Shown here: piece after piece, positions 25,593 to 33,624 of the stretch
Layout of the letters: the number at the start of each line of letters is the position of its first letter
Position numbering within the stretch: the stretch's first letter is position 1
Source of the DNA: Azospirillum sp. B510
Lineage (GTDB): Bacteria > Pseudomonadota > Alphaproteobacteria > Azospirillales > Azospirillaceae
DNA: 64,000 nt
Direction: 5' to 3'
Assembly: GCF_000010725.1 (NCBI RefSeq)
Contig: NC_013854.1
Location: 1,145,001-1,209,000, forward strand
Position numbers and translations under genes: made by a program
The notes under the pieces: generated by a model
Told to the model about the DNA's origin: nothing
Database searches by the model: none
What the model saw: only the letters and a program-made list of their open reading frames with translations

Positions 25593-28296
25593 GCATCATG
25601 TGGAGTTGACCGGCAGCCTGACCGTCCTGTCGCCCCTGCATCTGGGCAACGGCCGCCGCGACGGGCGCGAGGGACTGACCGTCCTCACTGAACAGGGGGA
25701 GGAGAAGCCGGTCCTGCTGAGCGAGATTCAGCGCGATGGCCGCGGTCTTCCCTATCTTCCCGGCACCTCGCTGAAGGGGGCGCTGCGCGCCCGGCTGACG
25801 AGTGTGGATAGCGCAACCCTGTTCGGACGGCTGGACGACAAGAACCGCGAGGGCGGCGTGATGGGCCGCCTGTGGATTTATGGCGCCATCCATCAGAGCA
25901 CCGGCCCCGCCGCCGGGCCGGAGCACAGCGTCCTCGCCGCCCGCACCCGCATCGACCGCGCCAGCGGCACCGCCGACGACCACAAGCTGTTCCACATGGA
26001 CATGGTGCCGCCCGGCACGGTCTTCGCCTTCCATGCCCGCTGGCTGACCGACGCGACGGGCGCGGCGTTGGAGGACGAACTGGCGCAGGTCGCCACCGCG
26101 CTGGCGCCGCTGACCGACGGGACCGGCATCGCGTTGGGACGCGGCGGCCGGCAGGGGCAGGGGCGCGTCCGCCTGTCCGACCTCAAGGCGATCCTGGTTC
26201 CTTGGGACGGCGACCCGGTGGCGGTGACGCTCCCCACCATCGCCTGGACGCCGCCCGGCGAGCGTCACCGGCTGCGGCTGAGCGGCGACGGGCCATACAT
26301 GATCCTCGATTCCGCCCGCCGCGACACGAAGCCGGACGGCGTGGGGGAGGAGGCCAACATCCTGCATCCGCTGCTGGATGGCGCCGGCCATCCGGCGCTT
26401 CCCGGATCGGCCCTGCTGGGGGCGCTGCGGGCGCGGGCGGCTTGGCTGGACGGCGGAGCGGACGACCGCGACCGGGTCAACACACCGCGAGCGGAGCTGA
26501 CCGCGACCGAGCGGCTGTTCGGCGTTACCGGCTGGCGCGGGCTGCTGGGGGTGGAATCCATCCGCGTCGTCGATCCCGGCGTGAGGCAGCGCTTCACCTC
26601 GGTCAAGCTCGACCGTTTTTCCGCCGCCCCCATCGACGGCGCCCTGTTCACGGTGGAGGCCTTCGTCGACCCGGTGTTCGAGGTGACGCTGAGCCTGACC
26701 CCGCGCGGCGACGCCCCGGTTCCCGACGACGCGCGCGACCTGTTCGGGCGGCTGCTGGAGGATGTGCGGGACATGGGCCTGATGCTGGGCCATGGCGGAT
26801 CGCGCGGCTTCGGCTGGTTCGGGGTAAGCGAGGTCCAACAGCCCGGCGCTGTCACTCAACGGCCGGATACGCCGGTGTCGGCGCAACAGACCGTCGTCTA
26901 TACCAGCATCCCAGTTCCCGAGCCGCCGGAGAACGGGGTCGACCCACGGCCCAGCGCCCCTTACCGCTTCGTGCCGCTGAATCAAACGGTGGTTCCCAGC
27001 GAGGTGCCGGTGATCGAACAATGCGCCGACAGGGATTTGGCGACCTCTCAATCGCCGTTGATCGCCCGTGGCAAGGATCGTTTCAGTGGCCGGCTCACCG
27101 TTGAATGGACAGCGGAAACCCCGTTCCTGTTCGGTCAGCCGGGTGCGCGGAAATATCGGGCGGACAGGCCGGGTGCGCCGGACGAAACCATTCTTGAACC
27201 GGTGCGGCTGGGTGACCGCTATACGATTCCGGGGGCCGGTCTGCGCGGTGCTCTGCGGTCGTTGGTGGAGATCATCGGCTTCGCCCGGCTTCGTGGTGAC
27301 ACCATCAATCGGCGGCACCGCTTCGCCCTGCGGGATTTCAAGCACCCGGCTTTCGCGCCTGTGCTCAAGGCCGGGGCGGTGAAAGCCGGCTGGCTGCGGC
27401 AGGTCGGCGAGGCGTGGCAAATCGACGAGGTGGAATGGTTGCCGATCTCCATCCCATCCGTTCTGGAAAACCTCAAACAGACAGTTGATGAATGGGAGGA
27501 CGATGATGAAGCCGAAACGCCCGTTTCCTCGATAGACAAGGAATGGGGAGGCTTCGCCATCGATCGGAAGTACGCATATTTCCCCGAAGGCCGCCGCAAG
27601 GTGAAGTTCGTCCCGCTGATCACGACCGAACGGAATGCGCAAGGAGGCTCGTTTCAGAGGAAAGTAGCGCAGATTCGGCGTTCGGGCCAGGACGGGATCC
27701 TGGTGTTTTCCGGCCCGGAAACCGAACGGCGGAAACGCTTTGAGTATGTTCTTGCCGACCATCGCAAGAAAATTCGGACGATCACCTTGACCTCGTCCGA
27801 GATCGAGGCGTTTCAGGCCGCGCATTGCAAACCGGAAGGCGACAGGAACTGGCAGCCGGTCGGTTCCTGGACCCATTGGGAACCGCAGTTCCGTGCCGGA
27901 GTTCGTGTTCCTGTCTTTTTCATCGACGATGAGACGGCTCAGGAGACCATCGCCGACGCCACGACTCCGAATGGTAAGCGCAAGCCGGTCAAGCTCGGCC
28001 TCACCCGGTTGTTCAAGCTGCCCCACCGCTATTCCGTCGCCGAGGTGCTTCATCGGACAAAGGCCCACAGGGATCGGCCAGCCGATGCCGGTGGGACCAA
28101 GCTCGATATTGCCGAGGCGTTGTTCGGTTTTGTCGACGAAGAGGCCGATGGCATCACCGGACGGACATTCAAGAGCCGGGTATCGGTGGGCTTCGCCCGC
28201 AGCAGGCAATCCGCCGCCGGGATCCGCCGGGATCAAGCCCGGCGGATGACGTTGCTGACGCCGCGTCCGTCCTTCAGTCCCTATTACCTGACCTGA
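25585..28296 (+). CDS. Giant multi-RAMP (Cas7-Cas7-Cas7-like) protein, truncated by frameshift
   Basis: 903 residues up to a premature TGA. Domain 1 (about 1-210) is Csm3-like: SPLHLGNGRRDG, GLPYLPGTSLKGALRARL, FHMDMVPPGTVF, and the Gly loop LGRGGRQGQGRVRL. Domain 2 (about 215-415) has HPALPGSALLGALRARA, a KLDRFSAAPIDGALF thumb region and LGHGGSRGFGWFGV. Domain 3 (from about 490) opens WTAETPFLFGQPGARKY and IPGAGLRGALRSLVEIIGF, which match the TIGR03986 RAMP family. Its end is missing: the frame stops just after PSFSPYYLT, within a (ACCTG)3 repeat, and the rest of domain 3 is in another frame at 28302-28970. The catalytic Asp of domain 1 cannot be placed with confidence. Confidence 0.78.
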   Translation: MHRHHVELTGSLTVLSPLHLGNGRRDGREGLTVLTEQGEEKPVLLSEIQRDGRGLPYLPGTSLKGALRARLTSVDSATLFGRLDDKNREGGVMGRLWIYGAIHQSTGPAAGPEHSVLAARTRIDRASGTADDHKLFHMDMVPPGTVFAFHARWLTDATGAALEDELAQVATALAPLTDGTGIALGRGGRQGQGRVRLSDLKAILVPWDGDPVAVTLPTIAWTPPGERHRLRLSGDGPYMILDSARRDTKPDGVGEEANILHPLLDGAGHPALPGSALLGALRARAAWLDGGADDRDRVNTPRAELTATERLFGVTGWRGLLGVESIRVVDPGVRQRFTSVKLDRFSAAPIDGALFTVEAFVDPVFEVTLSLTPRGDAPVPDDARDLFGRLLEDVRDMGLMLGHGGSRGFGWFGVSEVQQPGAVTQRPDTPVSAQQTVVYTSIPVPEPPENGVDPRPSAPYRFVPLNQTVVPSEVPVIEQCADRDLATSQSPLIARGKDRFSGRLTVEWTAETPFLFGQPGARKYRADRPGAPDETILEPVRLGDRYTIPGAGLRGALRSLVEIIGFARLRGDTINRRHRFALRDFKHPAFAPVLKAGAVKAGWLRQVGEAWQIDEVEWLPISIPSVLENLKQTVDEWEDDDEAETPVSSIDKEWGGFAIDRKYAYFPEGRRKVKFVPLITTERNAQGGSFQRKVAQIRRSGQDGILVFSGPETERRKRFEYVLADHRKKIRTITLTSSEIEAFQAAHCKPEGDRNWQPVGSWTHWEPQFRAGVRVPVFFIDDETAQETIADATTPNGKRKPVKLGLTRLFKLPHRYSVAEVLHRTKAHRDRPADAGGTKLDIAEALFGFVDEEADGITGRTFKSRVSVGFARSRQSAAGIRRDQARRMTLLTPRPSFSPYYLT

Positions 28297-28301
28297 CCTG
28301 G

Positions 28302-28970
28302 GCGGACGGACGGGCGCGCCCCGGCACGCCGATGGACTGGAGCCACGACGACACGCGGTTGAATGGGCGAAAACGGTATCCCGCGCGCAACAGGGCGATT
28401 GAAGCCCTACCGCTATTCGATGAGACCAAGGGAGGGAAAAGCTCGGTCGAGAGTGTCGTTCGGTTTCTGCCGGCGGGGATACGCTTTGCCGGCGACATCC
28501 TTTACCGGAATTTGACGGCGGTCGAACTTGGCGCGCTGCTGTGGGCGGTGACGCTGGGGAAGCCGGGCGGCGAGCGGCGTCATATGCTGGGCCACGCGCG
28601 CAGCTTGGGCTATGGCCAGTTTCGGGCCGATGTCGTGAAGGCCGAGGGGGTCGATGTTCGGGCGTGCCTGGAGACATTCGAAGCTTATATGACGGAGGCT
28701 CTTGGACGGCTCTTCGCCGACTGCGAGGAAATCAAGTCGTTGTCGCACATGCTCGACCCGCGTTTGGGGGAGCGGATCAACCAGCCGCCGCATCCGATGC
28801 TGACCATACCTGGCGGGCCGAAGACCTATCAGAAGCTACGCTCCGACAGCGTGAGGACGGGGCGCAACATCCTTGATCGCTCTCTGGATCACACCTCGCC
28901 CGTCCAGGCGTCGCGCGACCCTGTGGAACATGATCAACCCACCGGTAACAAAGGAAGACCAAGACGTTGA
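28302..28970 (+). pseudogene. C-terminal part of the giant RAMP protein, out of frame
   Basis: Reads WADGRARPGTPMDWSHDD, then TRLNGRKRYPARN, and later LGALLWAVTLG and HMLGHARSLGYGQFRADV. These are the characteristic C-terminal blocks of TIGR03986 RAMPs (RL.GRK.Y, LG.LLW.L, H.LG...LG.G). Deleting one ACCTG unit from 28286-28300 joins it to the upstream frame as SPYYLTWADGRARPG without interruption, giving about 1,126 residues in total. An ATG at 28332 could start a separate 212-residue polypeptide, but it would lack the RAMP start. Confidence 0.75.
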
Positions 28971-28992
28971 TGTCGATTTCCGGGGCGGCCGC

Positions 28993-29075
28993 TTGAAAAA
29001 TGGGGTGTTGTATCTGCCGCCCCGTGGAAGAGAATGGGAAGAATGATCAGCATGACAAGGAGATGTGGAGCGCGA
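28993..29075 (+). promoter_or_regulatory. CRISPR leader of the solo repeat
   Basis: TTGAAA at 28993 stands exactly 83 bp before the repeat, the same spacing as TTGACA in the leader of the large array. GCCCCGTGGAA at 29019 and CATGACAAGGAG before the repeat also match the other leaders (GCCCTGTGGAA, GCGACAATGAG). Confidence 0.6.
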
Positions 29076-29112
29076 GTTTGAGGAGGTTCCGCTATGGGGA
29101 GCGGACTGAAAC
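29076..29112 (+). CRISPR. Solo CRISPR repeat (no spacer) with its own leader
   Basis: A 37-nt sequence with the same length and layout as the array repeats: starts GTTTG, contains GTTCCGCTATGGGGAGCGG with the stem CCGCT/AGCGG, and ends ACTGAAAC. It differs from the large-array repeat at about six positions. No second repeat is found in the 48 bp before the cas6 stop codon. Confidence 0.7.
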
Positions 29113-29160
29113 TTCTTATGGACGACGTTGACGAAGCGACAGCCCCTCGACGCCACTCGC

Positions 29161-30114
29161 TCAGGCCGCCAGCGGTTCCAAAGCGTAGCGGCCCAATCCC
29201 TGGGCGGCGTGGCTGCCGGCGTGGGTCAGCGCGCCCAGGGTCAGCAGCGGCCAAAGCGGGGCGAGGTCGCCACTCAGGGTGACGGGGCCGCGCAGACCCT
29301 CCATGCGGATCGGCGTGTCGCCCTGGCGGGCGGAATGGCGTCGCCACGCCACCGGGCGCAGGGATGACTCGTCGATATGCAGCGTGGCGGCATGGTCCTT
29401 CACGCCGCGCCAGTCGGCGGCGACCGTCGTGTCCTGCCAGCGGGCCAGACCGGACAGCCGGTTGCCCAGGCTGCTGAACAGCGCCCCGACGCCGCCATGC
29501 GTCGCTCCGCCCCGCCGCAGGCACAGCGGCGTGATAAAGGTCAGGCGGGCGGCGGCGGGCGGCGGGGAGAAGGACAGCCCCTCGTGAACGGTGATGCGGC
29601 GGTCCAGCGGTTCCAGCGCCGCATGCAGGCCGTCGGGCATGGCCACCCCGCCGCGCAGAGCCAGAATCCAGGCGTCGGCGGCACTTTCCAGCCAGTCGGT
29701 GGCGAAGCCGAACAGGGTCAGCCGCAGCGCCATCCGGTCGAAGCAGTCCGGCGCTGGATCGGCGGCGATGACATAGGGCTTGGGCGTCTCCATCCCCTTC
29801 AGGGCCGGATGCTCGCGGAACAGCGGGTCATAGGCGCAGGGCGGCGACCAGGAACACGGGCCGCCCAGCCGCGCCGCTGGTGACGCCGTGTTCAGCAACT
29901 GCCGCCCCCAGGCGCCGCGCAGCCGTCCGGGAAAGGCGGGATCGTCAACCAGATCGCCGGCGCTCCATCCGCGCGGCGGACGGCAGAGCGCCACGATTTC
30001 GGCATGGAACCAGCGCTGCGGCAGATCGGCCAAGCCGACCACGCCCATCGGCGCCGCCAAGCGGGCGGCGATCCGATCCTCATCCGCAGCCACCGAGTCG
30101 CCTTCCTCCCGCAT
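29161..30114 (-). CDS. cas6: CRISPR endoribonuclease Cas6
   Basis: Cuts the CRISPR transcript within repeats, leaving an 8-nt 5' handle. 317 residues with two RAMP-type halves. The N-terminal half includes DPAFPGRLRGAWGRQLLNTA and a central YDPLFREHPALKG. The C-terminal half has LTFITPLCLRRGG, RLSGLARWQ and the Gly-rich terminal loop GPVTLSGDLAP then HAAQGLGRYALEPL. This C-terminal pattern is typical of stand-alone Cas6. Candidate catalytic His residues are several and not assigned. It is on the opposite strand to the effectors; leader and repeat loci flank it on both sides. Confidence 0.85.
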   Translation of the reverse strand: MREEGDSVAADEDRIAARLAAPMGVVGLADLPQRWFHAEIVALCRPPRGWSAGDLVDDPAFPGRLRGAWGRQLLNTASPAARLGGPCSWSPPCAYDPLFREHPALKGMETPKPYVIAADPAPDCFDRMALRLTLFGFATDWLESAADAWILALRGGVAMPDGLHAALEPLDRRITVHEGLSFSPPPAAARLTFITPLCLRRGGATHGGVGALFSSLGNRLSGLARWQDTTVAADWRGVKDHAATLHIDESSLRPVAWRRHSARQGDTPIRMEGLRGPVTLSGDLAPLWPLLTLGALTHAGSHAAQGLGRYALEPLAA

Positions 30115-30295
30115 TCCGCGATCTCCGCCCGCTCAAAACCCGCAGCCCGCGCGATAGCCGGACCTTGCCATAGCGGGGATGCCACAAGCCATGCCGAAAT
30201 CGCCGGACAAGGAGCGCCGAACCCTGTGGAAACTTATTAGAATGTTGATATTCATGGATTCTTATCGTGAATCTTGGAATGTTTCGACCATACCC

Positions 30296-30379
30296 TTGAC
30301 AAAAATCACGCCTCCATCTGCTACCCTATGGAAAACGGTCGGAATTGCCCTCGTTGCGCCAATGGCTTGCAAAGGGTAT
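30296..30379 (+). promoter_or_regulatory. CRISPR leader of the mini-array
   Basis: TTGACA at 30296 lies 84 bp before the first repeat. Blocks shared with the large-array leader are CCTTGACAAAA, GCTACCCTATGGAAA and GTTGCGCCAATGGCTTGCA (the other copy: CCTTGACAAAA, GCTGCCCTGTGGAAA, GTTGCGACAATGAGTTGCA). TTGACA is probably the -35 box; the -10 box is weak. Confidence 0.75.
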
Positions 30380-30557
30380 GTTCAACGCTGTTCCGCTTTG
30401 GGAAGCGGATTGAAACCGTGCTTGACGTGCGGAAGAACTTGAAACCCTTCGGTTCAACGCTGTTCCGCTTTGGGAAGCGGATTGAAACAACATGCGCTGT
30501 AGGTAGCGCTTCATCATCTGGTCCAGCGCCATTCCGCCACCAAAAGCGGCCGTCCGT
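30380..30557 (+). CRISPR. CRISPR mini-array (2 repeats plus a degenerate third, 2 spacers)
   Basis: Identical 37-nt repeats at 30380-30416 and 30452-30488 start GTTCAACGCTG and end GGATTGAAAC, enclosing a 35-nt spacer. A third, degenerate copy begins at 30521 (20 of the first 29 positions match, both stem arms kept) after a 32-nt spacer. The degenerate copy marks the distal end, so transcription is rightward, away from the leader and towards the cas2 stop. Confidence 0.85.
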
Positions 30558-30566
30558 CATCCCGCC

Positions 30567-30854
30567 CTACAGCAGGTAGAAATCCTGCGGCTCGGCCAGC
30601 GGGGCGCCGCCATAGCTGCGGGAGCGGGTCAGGCCGTGCGCGCCGATGGCGTAGACGCGCAGGCTGTCGCCCGGCGCCAGATGGGCGGCGACCCGCTCGG
30701 CCAGGCGGGCGGCGGCGCGGTCGGTCATGCGGGCCTCGAACACGCTTTTCTGCACGCGGACGGCGGCATCCTCCAACGCCTTGGCGACGCGGCGGCGGCG
30801 CTTGTCGTCGGCCACGTCGTAACAGAACACCATCAGCATCTCCGCCGCCGGCAT
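30567..30854 (-). CDS. cas2: CRISPR-associated protein Cas2
   Basis: Partner of Cas1 in the spacer-integration complex. 95 residues with the ferredoxin-like start MLMVFCYDVADDKRRRRVAKALED; the Asp in YDV is the conserved family residue. RVQKSVFEARMTD is also typical. The C-terminus is QDFYLL. The inner Met at residue 7 could also be the start. It follows RT-Cas1 by 42 bp on the same strand. Confidence 0.9.
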   Translation of the reverse strand: MPAAEMLMVFCYDVADDKRRRRVAKALEDAAVRVQKSVFEARMTDRAAARLAERVAAHLAPGDSLRVYAIGAHGLTRSRSYGGAPLAEPQDFYLL

Positions 30855-30896
30855 GGCTGGCCGCCTTTCGCTCCGCTGTTCGACGATCCGGGCCGC

Positions 30897-32894
30897 TCAA
30901 TAATCCAGGATGAAGGGGCGATAGGGTGCCTCGCCCAGGGCATGGCGGGCATAGGCGACGACCTGCGCCTGCATCACCCGCCGCCACAGCATCCTTTTCC
31001 CCGACGGCCCTTTCACCGCACGGTCAAGCCACCCCTCATAGCCACGGATCAGCCGGTCGCGGCCCGCCGACTGGATGCGGCAGACGGCGGCGCCCGGTTG
31101 TCCGTCCGGGGCATCGCCATCCGGGGGATCGGTGGTCAGGAAATCGGCGCGGGACAGGATGCGGTTGTTGAACAGATACACCGCCAGCCCCTCGACCAGC
31201 GGCGCGCGGAACTCCTCGATCAGATCGGAGACGCAGGCCTGGGCGCCGTCGCGGGCGCTGTGCAGCGCGCCGAAGCCGGGATGCAGCCCGTGGCGGACGA
31301 CGAAGGCGGCGAGATCGCGGTGCAACACGGCCGACAGGTAGGAGATCACCAGATTGACCGGATCGGGCGGCGGACGGCGGCGGCGGCGCTCCAACCGCCA
31401 TCCCTGCTCCAGACAGCGGCCCAACGCCGGCCAATAGGCGGCTGCGGCGGCACCTTCCAGCCCCATCAGGGCCGGAACGTCCTCGGCCACCGGCAGCTTG
31501 CGGATCAGCCGGTTCAACGCCAGGGCGGCGTCGGTGACGTCGGCGTCGGCCCGCTTGCGGTTCAGCCGCCGCAACAGGGCGCGCTGGTTGCGCAGCCGGC
31601 CATCGACGATGCGCCGCGCCAGATCGAGCCGGGCCGCCGGGTCGATGGCCAGCCGCGCCTGGGCCAGATGCAGCCCGGCGCGCGGGCCGGCGGGGCGTTC
31701 CAGCGTGCCGACGCTGTCGCCCCAGCCATCGACCAGCGCCACATCGACGCCATGGGCCAGAGCGTGGCGCAGCACGTCGTCATCGGCCTCGCACCCCGGC
31801 CCCAGTTCGATGCGGTCGAGCCGGGCGGGCGGAATCGCCAGCAGTTCCGCCCCATCCTCCGTCACCGCGAAGGACTGGTTGCGGCGGGTCAGGCGGCGGC
31901 CCCGGCGGGTGACATACAGCACGCGCAGGCCGGGCGCGCGGTCCTCGCCGTCATCCTGGTCGGGTGCGGGATCGGGGGTGGCGGCGGGATGGCGGGCCAG
32001 AACCAGCGCCTCGTCCGGGGTCAGGTCGGCGGCCTCCTCGCCATCGACCGGGCGCACCACCAGGGAGCGGACGAACAGATGCCCCAGAAAGCGGAATCCC
32101 TGTTCGAACGGCACGATGCGCGTCTTGTCGGGATGCAGCCGCAACCCGTGTTCGGCCAGCAGCGCCGCCATGCGGTCGCGCGCGTCCTCGGCAGCCGCCT
32201 CGCCCCGGCACATCAGCAGGAAATCGTCGGCGAAGCGGACCAGACGGACGCCGCGCGCGGCGATACGGTCGTCGATGTCATCCAGATAGAGGTTGGCGAG
32301 CAGCGGGCTGAGCGGTGCCCCCTGCGGCAGGCCCAGCCCCATGGCGGAAAAGCTTTCCAGCCACAGCTCGATCAGGTCGAGCAGAGGCGGCTCGTCGATC
32401 ACGCGGGCGAGACAGGCCATCATCCGTTCATGGGGAACCCGCTCGAAATAGCGTTCGATGTCGCCGTCCACCACCCAGCCGAAGCCCTGGCGCCGGTGTT
32501 CGGCCACCCGCGCCACCGCCATCGCCACCGACCGGCCCGGACGATAGGCGAAGCTGCCGTCATGCATGCGTGGATCGAGCAGTGGGGTCAGCACCTGGGC
32601 GACGGCGGTCTGCGCCACCCGGTCCACCACCGGCGGGATCGCCAGCGGTCGGGTGCCGCCATCCTCCTTGGCGACATCGACGCGGCGCAGCCGGCCGGGC
32701 CGGTAGGTTCCTTGCGCCAACGCCAGTTGCAGCCGCACCAGCCGGGTCGGCAGATCGATGGAGAACTCCTCCACCGTCATCCCATCACCGCCGGCCCCGC
32801 CCTGGTTGGCGAGCACCCGCTCCCACGCCGCCTCCAGCCGATCCAGCCGGACGATTTGGTCGAACAAACCAAGGCCGACGGCGGGATCGGGCAT
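30897..32894 (-). CDS. cas1: Reverse transcriptase-Cas1 fusion
   Basis: 665 residues. The N-terminal ~330 residues are a group II intron-like reverse transcriptase: RPLAIPPVVDRVAQTAV, VVDGDIERYFERVPHE (first catalytic Asp), GLPQGAPLSPLLANLYLDDID, and RFADDFLLM (FADD in place of YADD). The C-terminal ~320 residues are Cas1 with the metal ligands in place: Glu in LMGLEGAAAAAYW, His in GLHPGFGALHS, and the acidic pair in SDLIEEFRAPLVE. Such fusions acquire spacers from RNA in some type III systems (established for other species). No Cas6 domain is fused here; cas6 is separate. The gene reads away from the large array's leader. Confidence 0.95.
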   Translation of the reverse strand: MPDPAVGLGLFDQIVRLDRLEAAWERVLANQGGAGGDGMTVEEFSIDLPTRLVRLQLALAQGTYRPGRLRRVDVAKEDGGTRPLAIPPVVDRVAQTAVAQVLTPLLDPRMHDGSFAYRPGRSVAMAVARVAEHRRQGFGWVVDGDIERYFERVPHERMMACLARVIDEPPLLDLIELWLESFSAMGLGLPQGAPLSPLLANLYLDDIDDRIAARGVRLVRFADDFLLMCRGEAAAEDARDRMAALLAEHGLRLHPDKTRIVPFEQGFRFLGHLFVRSLVVRPVDGEEAADLTPDEALVLARHPAATPDPAPDQDDGEDRAPGLRVLYVTRRGRRLTRRNQSFAVTEDGAELLAIPPARLDRIELGPGCEADDDVLRHALAHGVDVALVDGWGDSVGTLERPAGPRAGLHLAQARLAIDPAARLDLARRIVDGRLRNQRALLRRLNRKRADADVTDAALALNRLIRKLPVAEDVPALMGLEGAAAAAYWPALGRCLEQGWRLERRRRRPPPDPVNLVISYLSAVLHRDLAAFVVRHGLHPGFGALHSARDGAQACVSDLIEEFRAPLVEGLAVYLFNNRILSRADFLTTDPPDGDAPDGQPGAAVCRIQSAGRDRLIRGYEGWLDRAVKGPSGKRMLWRRVMQAQVVAYARHALGEAPYRPFILDY

Positions 32895-32975
32895 GCGGGA
32901 ACCCCGTGGAAAGTCGGAAAATGGTTTAGTATAAATGAGTTGATGGCTATTTCGTATCTATTTCCAAGGAGCGCC

Positions 32976-33058
32976 TTGACAAAATGCCTTATGGATTTCG
33001 CTGCCCTGTGGAAACGGGCGGGAAAGGGGCAGTTGCGACAATGAGTTGCAGGAGGTAA
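32976..33058 (+). promoter_or_regulatory. CRISPR leader of the large array
   Basis: TTGACA at 32976 lies 83 bp before the first repeat, between the array and the divergent RT-Cas1 start at 32894. It shares the blocks listed for the mini-array leader, including GTTGCGACAATGAGTTGCA at 33032-33050. It probably holds the array promoter and the integration signals. Confidence 0.78.
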
Positions 33059-33606
33059 GTTCGGAGGCGTTCCGCTATGGGAAGCGGATTGGAACTAAAA
33101 CTTGTAAGCCAACCCGGACGGATCGCATGAAGCAGTTTCGGTTCGGAGGCGTTCCGCTATGGGAAGCGGATTGGAACACGATGACTGGAGCGAACGCGGC
33201 CCCTTCTCTAGAAAGTTCGGAGGCGTTCCGCTATGGGAAGCGGATTGGAACTCTGGCATTGAAAAACAAAATTACCACAATGAGTTCGGAGGCGTTCCGC
33301 TATGGGAAGCGGATTGGAACTTTCTTCCAGGTCTTCCAGGTCGGTGATCGGGGAGTTCGGAGGCGTTCCGCTATGGGAAGCGGATTGGAACTTTCTGAAA
33401 TATTTTTGTTGGTGGCTTAGTAGAGTTCGGAGGCGTTCCGCTATGGGAAGCGGATTGGAACAAACCGATCCATACAATGAATGAGAATATGGCGGCAGTT
33501 CGGAGGCGTTCCGCTATGGGAAGCGGATTGAAACCGGCCCTGGAAGGTCTGGTCGTTGTAGTAGCCCCAGTTCACAGGCATTCCGCTATCGAAAGCGGTT
33601 CGATCC
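33059..33606 (+). CRISPR. CRISPR array (8 repeats, last degenerate; 7 spacers)
   Basis: 37-nt repeats at 33059, 33141, 33215, 33284, 33355, 33425 and 33498, with a degenerate eighth at 33570-33606. Each starts GTTCGGAGGCG, carries a CCGCT/AGCGG hairpin with loop ATGGGA, and ends ATTGGAAC (repeats 1-6) or ATTGAAAC (repeat 7). Spacers are 45, 37, 32, 34, 33, 36 and 35 nt. The degenerate last copy and the leader position show rightward transcription, giving an 8-nt handle at the repeat 3' end. The array lies between RT-Cas1 and the DHH gene. Confidence 0.97.
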
Positions 33607-33624
33607 GGACCAATCGCCTGCCGA

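Noticed and set aside
25525..28677. A minus-strand open frame of over 1,000 codons opposite the giant RAMP gene
   Set aside because: It has no domain signature and arises from GC3 bias; the + strand reading contains several RAMP motifs.
28332..28970. A stand-alone 212-residue RAMP gene
   Set aside because: It lacks the RAMP N-terminal part, and the missing half is exactly at the end of the preceding gene. A 5-bp repeat slip explains the break better.
22219..28970. Type III-E (single gRAMP, Cas7-11) effector
   Set aside because: A Cas10 with palm motifs is present and the RAMPs are on two proteins in a different order. No TPR-CHAT gene is nearby.
28960..29000. A second repeat upstream of the solo repeat
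   Set aside because: Only scattered matches to the 37-nt repeat remain; the stem arms are not kept. The segment aligns better with the leader.
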